From the NCBI GenBank assembly GCA_936440205.1, contig OW387147.1:48045627-48109626 (forward strand): a DNA stretch of 64,000 nucleotides, given 5' to 3'. Shown piece by piece: positions 10,945 through 23,705 of this stretch. Made by a program: the position numbers and the translations under genes. The notes beneath the pieces were generated by a model that did not search any database, had not been told where the DNA came from, and saw only the letters and a program-made list of their open reading frames with translations. This stretch comes from Lepidonotus clava. Lineage: Eukaryota; Annelida; Polychaeta; Phyllodocida; Polynoidae. Numbering within the stretch: position 1 is the stretch's first letter; each line of letters opens with the position of its first letter.

Positions 10945-13827
10945 ATGCCTCTATTGGATTCCGTAATGTCTAACTGGAGGAATTCAAATTTCATCTCGGA
11001 CCATATGACATCTCAGTGGGACAACAGAAGCTGGGCATGGAATAATGAAACTAGTCCCAATGAGTATTTGACCGCACCAATTCCAGTTTGGTTTATTTCC
11101 CTCAACCTTGCTGTCCGTATGGTTGGAGGAGTCCTGACTTTTCTTGGTAATGGTCTAACAGTACTAACCATCACACGATATGAAACATTACAGACAACCT
11201 CAAACTACTTCATCCTCAGCCTGGCAGTCATTGACTTTATTTCTGGGATAATCCCAATCCTTATGGTTCTTAAAGAGCTTATCACTGAGCGCTTGGTCTA
11301 CTACATTCTCTGTTTTTTTGAACAAATAGTATCAACCTACTTTCTTTTTCTCAATGGGACTACAATTTGCCTAATTGCTACAGAGCGCTATCTATTTATT
11401 GCATACCCACTGCGATACCTGTCCCTTGTGACAGAGCGCTCAGTCAGAAGGATAATTTGCAGCTTGTGGGTTATAGGTGTAGTGCAGATCATTATAGCCT
11501 TTTATCTTAGGGGAATACAATTTCAAGGACAGGATATTTGTCAGCCGGGATATGTGTATGCCAACTATTTTGTGCTTATCATTACTCGTACTGAATACAT
11601 TATATGCATGATAGCCGTCCTTGTGTTCTACGGAAAGATCAGCTGGATAGCCTTCAAACAGTCATCAGCAATTCATCCCCTACAGGTACCTTCAAACTTA
11701 AAGAGAGCATGATTGTTGAAGTACTTTTACCAAGCAACAGTAATGCAATTTTCAAGTCATTCAATGTTTAAAAACAGTGATCTTTATGATGACCTTTTTC
11801 TAGAATCAAAAATCAATAGGACTTTTTTATAATGAATACTTTGATTTTGAATGTTCATGTTGACTGACTTCTCATGCAAGTTAATTTTGAGTGCCATATT
11901 AATTGAGCATTGAGCTCTTTCATTGTTAGTTCCTAAATTTTTGCAATTTATTATATATCAGGGTGATATAGGTTTAGTAGTTAGGAGTCTAACACACACT
12001 GTATCAAACCCAAGCGCTAATCAGCTGTGTATCACACTATAGGGTCTGCGAAAACTATGTTTTGTCAAAATTTACAGCAGACTATAGACCTACACATATC
12101 TCAATAATGATGCGGGCTCCTCTCTGGCACCAGCCCAAGGTCAAGCCACGGCCATGGCCCCTGGTGGTATGGTTTCCAATTTAGGCATATTTTCACTGCT
12201 TTATATTGATGTTTCACCATATTGATTCATGTGGATGGTGTTTTTTTAATTTTTAACTTTCATGTACTAGTACTGTATATCTTTTCTTTTTTGAAGCACT
12301 TAAATCGAGAAAATAATTCACACTTCAAAACCTCTATCTAGCCTAGGTAAGATATCAATCGTATGTCACTCCGTTTTATTTCATAAGACGGAGTAAGATA
12401 TGACCATACATTATCTTTGAAATTTATCAAAATAATCATTTCCATCTCATGTCGTTTGAATATTCTTATCACATTTTCAGGGTGGAGGACATCAGGTCTT
12501 CCCAAATAATCAGTCCAAAGTGACAAAGATGATGGCCTTCGTCTTGGGTTCCTATATTGCCTGTTTCCTGCCCATAAATGTGTTTGGGGCCATCTACCAC
12601 AGCTTGAAGCAGAAGCCACTTCATATGCAAATACTGCGTTTGGTAATTATGCTGGGTGTTTTAACTTTGTAAAGAGTACAATGTGTTGCTCCGGATAGGA
12701 GGTCACCGTATCCTGTGTTGAATCTTACATTGTCACTACATTCTGTCCACGTCCCATGTTGCTCTTAAGAAAGGGCCATGTTCTCTGTCACTATCTTGTC
12801 TGTCATCTTGCATGTTGTTTCTATAATAGCAATATCATGCATCAAACTTAAAAAGCAGCCATACTGTGCAGTCAATTTTAGGGATCTAGTCCTCTACAAT
12901 GGCAAAAACACATTCAACAGCTATAGTATTTTCATAAAGTTATAAATTATATCAGGAACATCATTAGTATCTTGCTTAATCCCTATTAACCCTTTCAGGA
13001 TGCCTGTATCCCTCAGGCATCACCAGGCCTAGCCTCCTGTATCTCTTAGGCATCACCAGGCCTAGACGCCTGAAGCCTGAGAAATACATAGCAAATATCT
13101 TAATATTGTGAATTTGATGCTCAATACATGTTTAATACGTTTTTTTCTATTTTGAATCACTGAAATGGTCTATATTATGCTCCCTCTAACTAATGCCATT
13201 TTGAAATAATTATTATTATTCATATTTTATCTTATTATTGGTCTAACCTAAAATGTTGTGGTATCAGTGGTGTCTGTTAGGGATATTTCCTAGGTAAATT
13301 GGTGTTCATTTGGTACTTTTTCAACATTTAGTGGCGTCTTGAAAGGGTTAATATGGAATGTAGGATCTTGAAACTTACAGACTAGCCATAGTCTTAGCTT
13401 CATAGATAGCATATACATACTTGATAATCTATCTATCGGTATATTATCAATGAGTATTTAAAGAAAATATTAATGTCTAAATTTTGCCCCTGCAGTCCAT
13501 TTTTAACTAATACAATATTGATCTAGCTTTTGTACAAATTATGCCTTAGTTTTCCCTCATAAGAAGAATGGACAAATATAGTTTGCATGAATGAATCAAT
13601 GTTATACAAATTGCAGTGAATCCATGTACTTCTATAGAATAGACCATTTTTGATTTATCATGTTTCTGTTGCTATAGGAAGGGTATACATCATATTTCTA
13701 GGTGTTCATATGGGTGTTGTGGATCTCTGGTTGGGTGAACCCATTTATTTATGCATGGAGAGACAAGAAGATAGCACGTGGCTTTCGCAAGGTGCTGGGC
13801 CTGAAGCTACCAACACCAGACTACTAA
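10945..13827 (+). CDS. Class A (rhodopsin-like) orphan GPCR, three exons
   Basis: Exons 10,945-11,685, 12,481-12,642 and 13,702-13,827 join in phase 0 to give 342 aa, a normal class A length. The first in-frame ATG is at 10,945, and a stop lies in frame at 10,873. The N-tail has two N-glycosylation sites (N27, N34). Class A landmarks are present: N69 in TM1 (FLGNGL), D97 in TM2 (LAVID), C123 at the top of TM3 with partner C199 in loop 2, ERY 147-149, P in TM6 (ACFLP), NPFIY in TM7, then a basic helix 8. Oddities: the TM6 toggle Trp is Phe, and position 3.32 is Ser (S130), so it lacks the Asp that binds amines. It is therefore probably not an amine receptor. It should couple to G proteins at the plasma membrane. 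The ligand is unknown, and intron 2 carries a MITE. Confidence 0.85.
12986..13351. mobile_element. TTAA-flanked MITE in GPCR intron 2
   Basis: TTAA at both ends (12,986-12,989 and 13,348-13,351). The termini CCCTTTCAGGATGCC and GGCGTCTTGAAAGGG are imperfect inverted repeats. A TTAA target duplication with a CCCTTT start suggests a non-autonomous piggyBac-type element. The interior is non-coding and holds a duplicated TCACCAGGCCTAG block. Confidence 0.65.
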
Positions 13828-14590
13828 TATACACTAAAACATAGAGTTGTCAAAAGTGGTGCCTAAAACCACAGCCCAAGGTTGTCAGGGGCTTTATCTA
13901 TAACAACTCTATGGTTGTAAGTGAATGGTACCAACAACAACAGCCATGGGTTGTCAAGAAGTTCCAGATGGTTGTCAAGATTTACAGAGACAACCCAGGT
14001 TGTCAAAAAGGTCAGTGTTTTTTTTTGAGAATAAGCTGGATTTGTACTGGGGACCTTTTGCATTGGAGACGGCATCATAGACCCCTGAGCTATAACAATG
14101 ACCTAATCAGGGGATTTGGGGGCTTCTTTGAATTTGTAAATGATTATGTAGATGTGCGTATAATATGTATATTTAAACACATACATATATATATAATTAT
14201 TCAGAGATATTTTTTGCACATCACATAGTACATCCATATCTAACTACTCTGAGTTGTCATTTCGACAACCTTGTGACAACTATTTATTTTGTTATAAGCC
14301 TTTTTGTACAACCACTCCATATATACATCTCACTGTGGTTTAAAAAAAATGATTCCTTCCTTCAGTTTGTAACATCCCAGGGCAACCATTGCTAATCATG
14401 TTTTGTTGTAATAGGGAACAAGAATCAAGCTATTACTGAAATACTGTTTCCTTCTATGGAATGGGACTGTACCTGATGCAATGCTATAATTTATCATAAC
14501 TTAAGACAAGTTTTAATAGATAACAGCAAGATCTTGTAGAAAGGTGAGCGATTTGGCATGTTTATGACATGAATAGAATAATAAAAAGTA
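13828..14590 (+). other. GPCR 3' UTR/flank with repeated GTTGTCA motif
   Basis: Directly after the GPCR stop, GTTGTCA or its complement TGACAAC recurs about eight times between 13,845 and 14,282, with more at 14,720-14,820. A possible polyadenylation signal AATAAA lies at 14,580-14,585. Whether all of this is transcribed is unknown. Confidence 0.35.
14030..14100 (-). repeat. tRNA-like SINE head or pseudo-tRNA
   Basis: The minus strand reads TATAGCTCAGGGGTC (A-box-like), then after about 28 bases AAAGGTCCCCAGTACAAATCC (degenerate B-box/T-arm). Order and spacing match a tRNA 5' to 3'. The acceptor stem does not pair well and the D-arm is altered, so it is more likely a tRNA-derived SINE fragment than a working tRNA. 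Confidence 0.4.
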
Positions 14591-15880
14591 TATATATTTC
14601 AATTGTGCCTTTTATGTCTAAATGTCTATATCAGTGGAAAGTCATTTACATAATTGCAAAATAGAATTGTATAATGAACTCAACTAATGTTAGTATTGTA
14701 TTTTGATTAATTACATACATTTTCCCATGACAACCTTTCAAACCTAAGGTTGTTTCTCAGATGGACAACTTGGTTATTTCACCATGAAATATGCCATGAA
14801 CACCCTGTGACAACCTTGCATCACCTTCTCCTGTATCCCCATTGTTGACTTAGAATCTGCAAGGACATTGAAAAAGTGGCCATCTGTAATCCATACTTTT
14901 TTTTAAAAAGGAAACTTATTATTACGGATATGAACTAGAATTTGAAAATTAGGTAAAACAATTATGGAATTTGTGTAGAAATACCTATATCCTTTTTGCA
15001 GAGGAGGGTCATGTAGCTAGTTCCATGACCATGGTAATGTCATATTGTTGATCATGACATGGGACTATTACAATTGGGAAGTAGTTGTGCTTAGTAGGAA
15101 ATAAGAATTAAAGTAATCATAAGGCGAATGCCTTTTAATACAAAGATTTACAAGAAGTATAAGATATGAGTTCTGTTTTTCGTCACTGATAATTATGACA
15201 ACCAGCTGTAACAGTTTGATGTATTCCATATGTAAGTATACATGTGCTCTTTTATAGACATTGTGCAGAAATATTCACATAACTTTTATTGTTTGATATC
15301 AAATAATTGTGGCCAAGTACCTGTGGATATAAACTAGAAGGTAAAGATAAAATAATTATATTGAATTCATGTAGAGATCCACATTCTCCAGAGGAGGATG
15401 ACACAACCAGTTTAATAGCCATGGTAACTTTATGTAGTTGACATGGAGATACATGAATTTGCCAGTTGACCATTTGGAACAAGCTGCTCACTCTTTACTG
15501 CTACGGAAAGTTTTAGTTTATTGTAGCTAGGAGGAGACTAGCGATTTTTAAACGTTTATTTATTCTGGAATAATTTCAGACCTAGGTCTATTCTCGTGCA
15601 GAATCCAAGAACAGTCATGGACAATATAACGTTCCTGTTGTTGATATTCATATAAAAACTTTACAAACATTTACATTAAATTCAGTAACAATCATCTCAT
15701 TAGATTGTCTATGAGAGTATGTGCAGGCTTGACATGTCGAGCCAGATAATATAGTTACATGTACAGTATTATGCAATATTGTGGTATAGGAATGTAATCA
15801 AGCACATTGTAGTTAGTGAGTCAGACAGCAATTAGAATCCCAAAGTATTCAACTTAAGCATTTTGGGTATACCTATTGTA
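14591..15880. other. Intergenic, weak direct duplication
   Basis: No gene is seen. Two diverged direct copies of about 150 bp (around 14,930-15,080 and 15,320-15,460) share GATATNAACTAGAA, GAATTNNTGTAGA and CAGAGGAGG landmarks. Confidence 0.4.
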
Positions 15881-15884
15881 ACAT

Positions 15885-17595
15885 ATAGTTTAGAATTTTA
15901 ATCTTAGAGGGTTTGATTCCAGAAGCCCAACAATCATTTCTTTAAATTTCAACTTATCCTTTTCCATTCTGATATTTCTATCTAACGAGCTCCAGATTTG
16001 TGCTCCTAAATAAAAAAGTGCTTTCCTAATATATTCCAAGAAGGTTAATAGTCTTTTGATCTTGGCAGCAGGTCAATCTTCCTTTGTTTCTGTGGTACAT
16101 AGGAGCAATATTGTTGCCTACAAAATTTCTTACACATGATAAGAGTTGTATAACACTACTGGAATCAAGCATTCTTACATGTCCAACTTTATGCATATCA
16201 ATGATGTGCATAGGTTGCAGATCTTGAATGCTTAGGCTACACCTGAGAGCATGGCTTTTGTAGGGTTTGTAATGCCTGTTGTTTTGAATGATTAATTACA
16301 GTTAAAAGACGTTTCCATAATTCAGAATGCTACAGAGGAAAGCTTTGCAGATCAATAAGGCCACATTGGGTGTTTGATACAAGGAATATGATGAAGTTTA
16401 TTGTGAGGAAGTTTATACATGTTTTTAAAGTGCGCATTAAAATTAAGTTGCGAGTCATTCTCAATGCCTAGGTAATGGAAGGTGTTGACAGACTTAAGTG
16501 CTTGGTGTGCACTTTCAATTATCATAACCATGACCTAGGGTGATGTTATCTTTTTGTGTACCATTGTCTTTTGGATGTCAATAGTTAATATATTAGCGTG
16601 CACCAATCCACCAATCTATCTACATTGTACAGTCTTTATGTCATCCTGCCTATTACATTCTGCTATTTGTTTGTATGTTACTATGCCGTCCTTAAAGAGA
16701 GGGGCCAGTGAAATTTTAATTTTGTAAAATTCTTGTCTTATACAATAGATATGATGCTAAAATATGAGTACAAAATAATTTTATAACTATAAATTGATAA
16801 ATTTCATAGAAAAGCTAGTCTATACATCAGATCACACTTTGAATCCTCTGTCCACCTGAAAAAGGACGTCTGTGTGTGACGACACACAAAATGACAGTTA
16901 TATTTAAATTTCAAATTTCAAAATTCCATAAAAATTATATTTTTTCACATTTTCTTTTCTAAATCAATTAATTTGGTAATATGAAATACTTCTAGGCTCA
17001 TAAAGAACACTTATATAAATTAAATATTGATTTTTTTCAGGTTTATCATTTCTTAACTGTTCTGCTTGTGACGTCACATGCAGATAAATGATCTTTGCAG
17101 GCAGTGTCAGATGCAGGCAGGGGAAATCAGTTTGATACACATAAATCTCCATAACACAAAAACTATTGGAGATAAAAGTATGAAATTTGGGATGTTTACT
17201 CCCTGGATGGTAAGGATCGTGGCAATATACTAATGTATAGTCACTGGCCCCTCCCAAGGACACTTCCCTGGGGGATGCCATAAGTGATGTGCTCACTACA
17301 TGATTTTGATTTATTGAAAAGAGTGACCTGAGATCTAACTGGTAGGTAGAATCTAAACAAAACGACTGAGTCTGCACTAATTTTGTATCGTTTCAGTTTA
17401 TCAAGTAGGATATTGTGTGATACTGTATCAAACGCCTTTTTAAACTCAAAATACACTGCTAGGGTTTGTAGGTTATTGTTTAGGTTTAAATAAAGATTCC
17501 AAGTATATGTATCAATAAACTTATATTGCCGAAATATATTTACCTTGTCACTTGTTTTTTCTAGTACATCTAATATATATCCTAGTTCAAACTAA
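15885..17595 (-). mobile_element. Minus-strand LINE remnant, interrupted
   Basis: On the minus strand 17,595-17,241 encodes RT core motifs: FEFKKAFDTVSHNILLDKL and YGIPQGSVLG. Further downstream 16,625-16,330 gives LTIDIQKTMVMHK-like and FHYLGIENDSQLNFNAHF, and 16,030-15,885 encodes the C-terminal WSSLDRNIRMEKDKLKFK. These are in the normal order of a jockey/CR1-group LINE ORF2. About 600 bp between GSVLG and the LTI motif (roughly 16,630-17,230) is unrelated sequence, and the YADD catalytic box is not seen. Several stops and frame changes are present. The endonuclease half is missing. It is dead. Confidence 0.7.
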
Positions 17596-18459
17596 AATTT
17601 CGATATTAACAAATAAATAATTCATTTTAGCATGATGAATCCATGGGTGATTCATGTTTAACACAAGTTACAAAGACAAAGAAGAATGTACAATTAATAG
17701 GTAAAACAATAGAATAACCAGTTTAATGTCATATCATAATGGTTAAATAATGATTCTGTCTTTGACACAAATATCTTCGTGAGTGTGAACCCATGAGTTA
17801 ATTAGGTTAATACAAGAATTCATGTGTAACCCAAAGTGATGTCAAGAAAGAGTAATTATGATCATGTGACCTGATTAGCCAATGCTCAAAGAGAATGTGC
17901 CTATAAAAAGAACTACCTGGATCAATAATTGTTTTTTGTCCGTTGATAGGGGCAAATTTGAATATTTTCCTAAAAAAAATCGGCAGGAGTAGAACAGTCA
18001 GTTTTAAATGATGCCACTTGTATGTTTAATGAAGATCTATATCAGAAGAATAAAATGAAATCAGTCTTCGCACCTGACCTGGCAAAAACTGTGCACCGTG
18101 AAGTTGGAGGTGGGAAAAAGATGACGTTTATGAAACATTTTGCAAAAGATGGACTTCATCATAGTGAAGAATTGAAGACCAAATGGGCGAAGAACTTAAT
18201 TAAAACAGCAGAGAGATACTAATTACGGACTTCTACAGACTCACTGATCTTATTCAAGTCGTTCAACAATCAAAATTTAGCAGAGTTTGAGACAAATCAT
18301 TTGGTCGTGAGACCCCTCCTTCACGTTCCATTCACCACATTACATGACAAAACCTGTTATATCATTTCCATCAAACCTCACCTCATACTTATTCTCACCT
18401 CATCAATACACAATGAATAATGTATTCTCTTTTCAGGTACACAAATTAACAAAACCTAA
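17596..18459. other. Short intergenic region with TATA-like box
   Basis: TATAAAAA at 17,902-17,909 lies about 115 bp before the small open frame described separately. Otherwise AT-rich and featureless. Confidence 0.35.
18022..18222 (+). CDS. Possible small hypothetical ORF, 66 aa
   Basis: ATG at 18,022, stop at 18,220. The product is short, basic and hydrophilic (many Lys and His, no signal peptide, no membrane segment). I do not recognise the family. A TATA-like box at 17,902 is suitably placed for a start near 17,930, which is the only support. It could equally be a chance frame or the leftover of an element upstream of the adjacent LINE. Confidence 0.2.
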   Translation: MFNEDLYQKNKMKSVFAPDLAKTVHREVGGGKKMTFMKHFAKDGLHHSEELKTKWAKNLIKTAERY

Positions 18460-19976
18460 TAATGGATGACAGTAATGTTGAGAATTTAAATACTATTAAT
18501 GAAGTGAAGGGAACTAAATTATTGGAGAAAATAGTGTGCACCCGATTGCAAAATTATTTAGAAAATAACAAGCTTCTATCCAAACACCAGCATGGATTTA
18601 GGAAAAATCATTCAACTATTACAGCAATTTCATGTTTCTTAAACGACATCTATGATACTTTTAATGATGACAAGGACTCTTACATCATATTCCTAGATCT
18701 AAAAAAGGCTTTCGATACTATATCACATGTGAAATTAATAGAGAAATTAAAAGGATTAAACTTAGACGAAAGATTGGTACACTGGTTTACTAGTTATTTG
18801 GACAATAGAAAACAATGTGTGAAGGTAAATACCTTAACGTCGGATACATTACCTCTTACCTATGGTGTACCGCAAGGCAGTATCCTGGGTCCTACATTAT
18901 TCTCAATTTACATTAACGAAATTTCATCAATTGTCCGCTGTGGCATTCAGTTATATGCTGATGATACTGTTCTTTATCATCATGACATAGTTTTCTTACA
19001 AAATGAACTACGTAATGTAGTAAATTGGTGTAATGATAACCTACTAACGATTAATGTCAAAAAATCGCAGTGGATGAAAACCTCTGTGATTACTAGGCCA
19101 CATATCGGAACTGATGATTTTAAAATAAATAGGGAACCCTTGGAATGTGTCACACATTATCGATATTTGGGACTATTGATAGATCAAAAACTCACTTTTC
19201 AGAACCATTATAACTCTGTTTAAAATGGTCCAATTAAAATTAAACTATTTTAAGAAAATACGCATATATCTAACTAACAAAGCAGCAAGAATGGTGTATA
19301 TTGCTACTATACTCCCTATAATGGAATATGCAGACTTCATATTCGACATGGGTATAAAATACAACAATGAGAAGCTCCAAAAATTACAAAACCAAGGTCT
19401 TCTGATAGTGTTCAACCAATTAAGATTACCCTTTAATCAAAGGGATTCAACAGAAACCCTACACCGTAACTGTAAGTTGTACAGATTGGAACATAGACGC
19501 CGTATGCACCTTCTTCAACATGCCTTTTGTTTGAAATGTGACCCAGAATTGCATGATGTAAGGGAAATCGGAACCAGAAGGAGAGCAGGTATCTTACTAA
19601 AGGTTCTTAGAAATACACATTATAAAGCACAAAAAAAACCAATGTACCGTGCAATCGTGGAATGGAACAATTTAACTGCTCAAAATTCCCTTATTGACGA
19701 GAAAGAGAATTTTAAAAAAACCATTAGAAATATGATAAGAAACCCTTTTGCAAAAATATTGTGACCGTATGATTACTTGATGTAATATCACCCTCATCTC
19801 ATCTCATTTCATTAATCATGCCATTTTCATGGCTGGAATAGGTTATATGTGAATGTTATTGTAAGTACCCGCCCACTAAGTTATGTAACAAGTTTATACA
19901 GTGGGATCGGGTGGAAGAACAGCTAAGCTGAACCCCTTTACCAAATAAAAACAATTTAAAAAAAAAAAAAAAAAAA
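18460..19976 (+). mobile_element. 5'-truncated LINE (jockey/CR1 group) with poly-A tail
   Basis: The first frame (18,462-19,222) encodes RT: KHQHGFRKNHSTI, IIFLDLKKAFDTISH, YGVPQGSILGPTLF, QLYADDTVLY and HYRYLGLLIDQKLTF. A stop and +1 shift at 19,222-19,225 leads to a second frame (to 19,764) with the C-terminal region (YIATILPIMEYADF, KLQKLQNQG, VEWNNLTAQN). The catalytic YADD is intact. The apurinic endonuclease and the first RT block are missing, so it is 5' truncated. A ~200-bp 3' UTR ends in AATAAAAACAATT and an A tail (19,958-19,976). Confidence 0.8.
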
Positions 19977-21704
19977 TAGTGAATTGGTTAATTTTAAGGG
20001 AAGATCATACCGAAATTATATTAAAGAAGATTTTCAAGAAAAAATAAGATTACATGATTGGGTAACGTATTTTGGTTTAGAAAATCCAAATGACCGTTGG
20101 GATTATATAATGAATTGTATATTAAAAATTCTTGATGAGATGTGCCCAGAGAAGTTATTCAAGGTCAAGAATTATAAACAAGAATGGATGAATAAAGAGT
20201 TAATGGAAATGATAATTGTCAAAGATAAGGTAATCAAAAGAGCAAAACTTTCAAAGAATCCTGATGACTGGACAGAAGCAAAAAAAGTAAGAAATTTAGT
20301 TGGCAGACTGATTGACAGAGCCAAAACAAATCATTTTGAAGATGAATATAATGCGTCAAAAGGGGACCCAAAAAGATTTTGGAGAAATATCTATTCAATT
20401 CTTCCAAAAATAAAGGGAAAGCAGAAATGATAAACCTCAAGGATGAAGATGATTCAGAAATTCCAAATGAGAACACTGCAAATTATATTAATGATTATTT
20501 CACAAATATTGGAACTGAACTGGCTAAAGAGTATAATGATAAATGGAAATATTATGGTCCAGAATTACAAAGCAAAATAAATGACTTAAAAATTAATAGA
20601 GAAATTTTACATGACTTGATTAAAGAAATTGATATAACGAAGTCATCAGGTATTGAAAACATATCATCTAATTGTTTAAAAGATGCTCTTTTGGTGCTTG
20701 TTCATATCTATTTGAAGTCTCTTTAAAAACAGGTGTCTTTCCAGATAAATGGAAAATTGCAAATGTTGTACCATTATTTAAGGGAGGAAACAAACAAAAT
20801 GTATCAAATTACAGACCTGTATCACTTCTACCAGTACCAGGTAAATTATTAGAAAAATTAATACATATGCATTTATCAAAATATCTAGAAGAAAATAACA
20901 TTCAAAGTGTAAATCAAAATGGGTTTAGGAAAGGATATTCAACGATAGGGGCTATTGCAAATTTAACTGAAAACATATTTAAAGCCATGAATAATAGTGC
21001 TTTAACAATAGCTGCTTTTATTGATCTCAAAAGCATTTGATACGGTAAACCATGAAATATTACTCAAAAAACTTTATATGATTGGTATTGAAGGAAATAT
21101 TCTGATCTGGATAAGTAATTACCTTGAAAATAGATATCAAAAAACTTTAGCAAACAATTGTATGTCAAAAATGAATATTATTGAATGTGGAGTACCTCAA
21201 GGGTCTATATTAGGACCATTGTTCTTCTTGATATATATAAATGACTTGCAATATATATTAGATGAAGAAAACTATCAACTTTATGCAGATGATACTGTAA
21301 TATACTGTTCAAGCAAAAACAGCAATGAGGCTACTGAAAACCTACAAACGCTATTAGATAAATTTGTAAAATGGTGTAAAGAAAATGCACTGACAATAAA
21401 TACAAGAAAGACAAAACTCATGACATTTGGTAGTATAAAAAGAGTTAAAAATGCAATAAATGTCAAAATCAAAATTAATGAAAATTATATATTAAATGTC
21501 CCAACGTTTAAATATTTGGGAATTAACTTAGATCAAACTTTAAATTTCAAAAATCATCTTTCAAAATTGATCAGTGCAGTTTCTTATAAACTATTTTTAT
21601 TTAGCAAAATAAGAAAGTTCATAAATGAGAAATGTGCTATTCAAATTTATAAGTCAATGATTGTACCATTTTATGATTATTGTGACATTGTTTATATGTT
21701 CTCA
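19977..21704 (+). mobile_element. Second LINE (jockey/CR1 group), left part
   Basis: It begins directly after the poly-A of the previous LINE, so the two lie head to tail. Frames in order: linker region 19,984-20,430 (FWRNIYSILPKIKGK), 20,379-20,726, 20,672-21,040 with FPDKWKIANVVPLFKGG and NYRPVSLLPVPGKLLEKLI, then 21,021-21,703 with KAFDTVNHEILL, GVPQGSILGPLFFLIY, QLYADDTVIY and FKYLGINLDQTLNF. Three frame changes break it. The endonuclease is absent. The coding sequence is cut at 21,704 by an inserted YR element and resumes at 23,706. Confidence 0.8.
21450..21703 (+). repeat. 254-bp LINE segment duplicated across the insertion (left copy)
   Basis: This stretch of LINE ORF2 is repeated at 23,706-23,959 with one mismatch seen by eye. 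The copies directly abut the two ends of the inserted YR element, like a very long target duplication. Confidence 0.85.
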
Positions 21705-23705
21705 GTATTTATTAAGATACCAAGTCGCAAGAAGCGAGTAAGATTGTTGGTATAGTTGATAAGATGAAGTATAAAACATTTTGAGTTAAAAGAGATAAAT
21801 GTGCATAAAAAATAAATATTAAATGAAAGTAAAATTTTAAAATGAGTGAATAGTGATGAAATACAATAAGATCGATAAGAGGATAAGACAATAAGGTGTG
21901 GGTGGGTGGGTAAAAATACAAAGAGATGCTGCCGCTATGACGGTCAGACCTGATTTGAAATTGAAATGTTTGACCGGAAGTATGGCCGTATCCAGGAAGT
22001 AGTGTTTGGTTTCCAAGGAAGTAGTTCGTGCAGTCCACACCAGGGGGCAACAATGCGCCGCAATTATCATAGCGAGCACATTAGTGAAATCCCCCTTTAT
22101 GTCCTTAGAATAATATATTTGTTGAAGAATAAAGATAAATGATAAATGTATCTGTGAGTTCATACTTGTATATGATATAAAATATATTGGACGAGATGAA
22201 GGCAGGCATTGGGCACACAATATTTATTAAGATACCAAGTCGCAAGAAGCGAGTAAGATTGTTGGTATAGTTGATAAGATGAAGTATAAAACATTTTGAG
22301 TTAAAAGAGATAAATGTGCCAAGCTGCTGTTGGTGCGTGACCTGGGCGGCATTCTGTGGCTGGTGGTACAAGGGGGGCGGGTGCTTGAACCTGCCTGGAG
22401 CGTTAGGATGTTGATATAATTGCGGCTGGAACTGTGGCGGCATGTTGGCGTTGGCTGCGGCCACAATGGAGCCATTCCTGTCCTTGGTCCTGCATTCGTG
22501 CAGGGCATGGTCAGTCCTCCGTGAACCAATCGCAGTACAGAACATGCACGAGTGCATAAACTTGACTCCATTGCTTACGTAATGACGAGACTTGCCCCCA
22601 TTCGGGCAGCGTTGTTGAGAGAAATCCGGGCAGATGACCTCCTTCGTCGCCTCAGCTGAGTTGTCAACACCACGGTGGCCATTATCCGAACCGGGCCTCA
22701 GGGAGATGCGGAAGCGATCGTTCTGTATGCGTTGGTCATCGAACCAGAAGTACGTCCGCCTCTCTATTGAGTCGAACACATGCTGGGACCACTTCCTGAC
22801 CGACGGCCAGGAGCATGTCATAGCGTCCTGTGTCACATCCCTAAGATGGCACAACTGATGGGGCAAATCGTCATTGTTAACAGTTCTGGGGTCACACAGT
22901 AGAGCAACAAATGCATTAATGTACTCGGCTGATGTGATAGATTCTCGATACTCTTGTTTTTTCTTGAGGGTCTGGGTAGATAATTTGTCGACGTACATGT
23001 ACGGTTTTGGAATCATAGAAGTGAGAAACATGTCGCCAGCTAGCATCTTACCCTCCTGTTGTGGTATGAAGAGATTTTCTCTATCCAGGCCGTCCTGCAC
23101 GAAGCGTTCGCGGCGATCGAATCGGAGTGGGTGTCATGGCGCTGGTAGTCTTGGCGGGAAGAGGGACGCGGAGAGCTCCGCGGCGGACTGCGCTCCTTGA
23201 TGTCGCACAGACGCTCCAACCATTGGCAAACCATTGCCAAACCCTTCTCGATCGAGTCGACACGATCGGGTGGCATAGATCGGACAGATTCTGGTATTGA
23301 ATATCCACGGGTGGAAGCAAGATCCTCCGATGGAAGCCTACTCCTGGGCTGCTCTACGGTAGCCGGTGCGGCGGCAGCCAACTCGTCGATAGTGTTAAAC
23401 ATCTCGTCCAACTTACGATTCCGCTGTTTTCTCCTAGATGGTTCCATGATCGGCGTCCCGCAGGTACTATGTATTCCCCACAAGAACGCAGAAAAAGTCC
23501 AACAGGTAAAGTTCGGGTAGCAGTAACGTGGAAGGAGTAAAAATACAAAGAGATGCTGCCGCTATGATGGTCAGACCTGATTTGAAATTGAAATGTTTGA
23601 CCGGAAGTATAGCCGTATCCAGGAAGTAGTGTTTGGTTTCCAAGGAAGTAGTTCGTGCAGTCCACACCAGGGGGCACCAATGCGCCGCAATTATCATAGC
23701 GAGCA
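21705..23705 (-). mobile_element. Non-autonomous Ngaro-like YR element, compact
   Basis: Read on the minus strand the order is A1 (23,705-23,538), gag-like core, B1 (22,320-22,221), short spacer, A2 (22,078-21,911), B2 (21,804-21,705): the split direct repeat plan of Ngaro. The A repeats (168 bp) differ at about three positions and the B repeats (~100 bp) look identical, so it is young. The core encodes a gag-like product with a Cys/His motif (CPDFSQQRCPNG...HYVSNGVKFMHSC..C). RT and YR are not present, so it must have relied on another element. The gag region looks broken about once or twice. It is inserted in a LINE. Confidence 0.78.

Noticed and set aside
12338-12619. Minus-strand 93-aa frame
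   Set aside because: Antisense to GPCR exon 2, whose splice phases and TM6 sequence are clear.
14030-14100. Functional tRNA gene
   Set aside because: The acceptor stem does not pair and the D-arm is altered. A tRNA-derived SINE fragment is more likely.
22634-23520. Plus-strand frames opposite the YR element core
   Set aside because: Shadows of the minus-strand gag-like region, which has the zinc motif and the correct repeat order.
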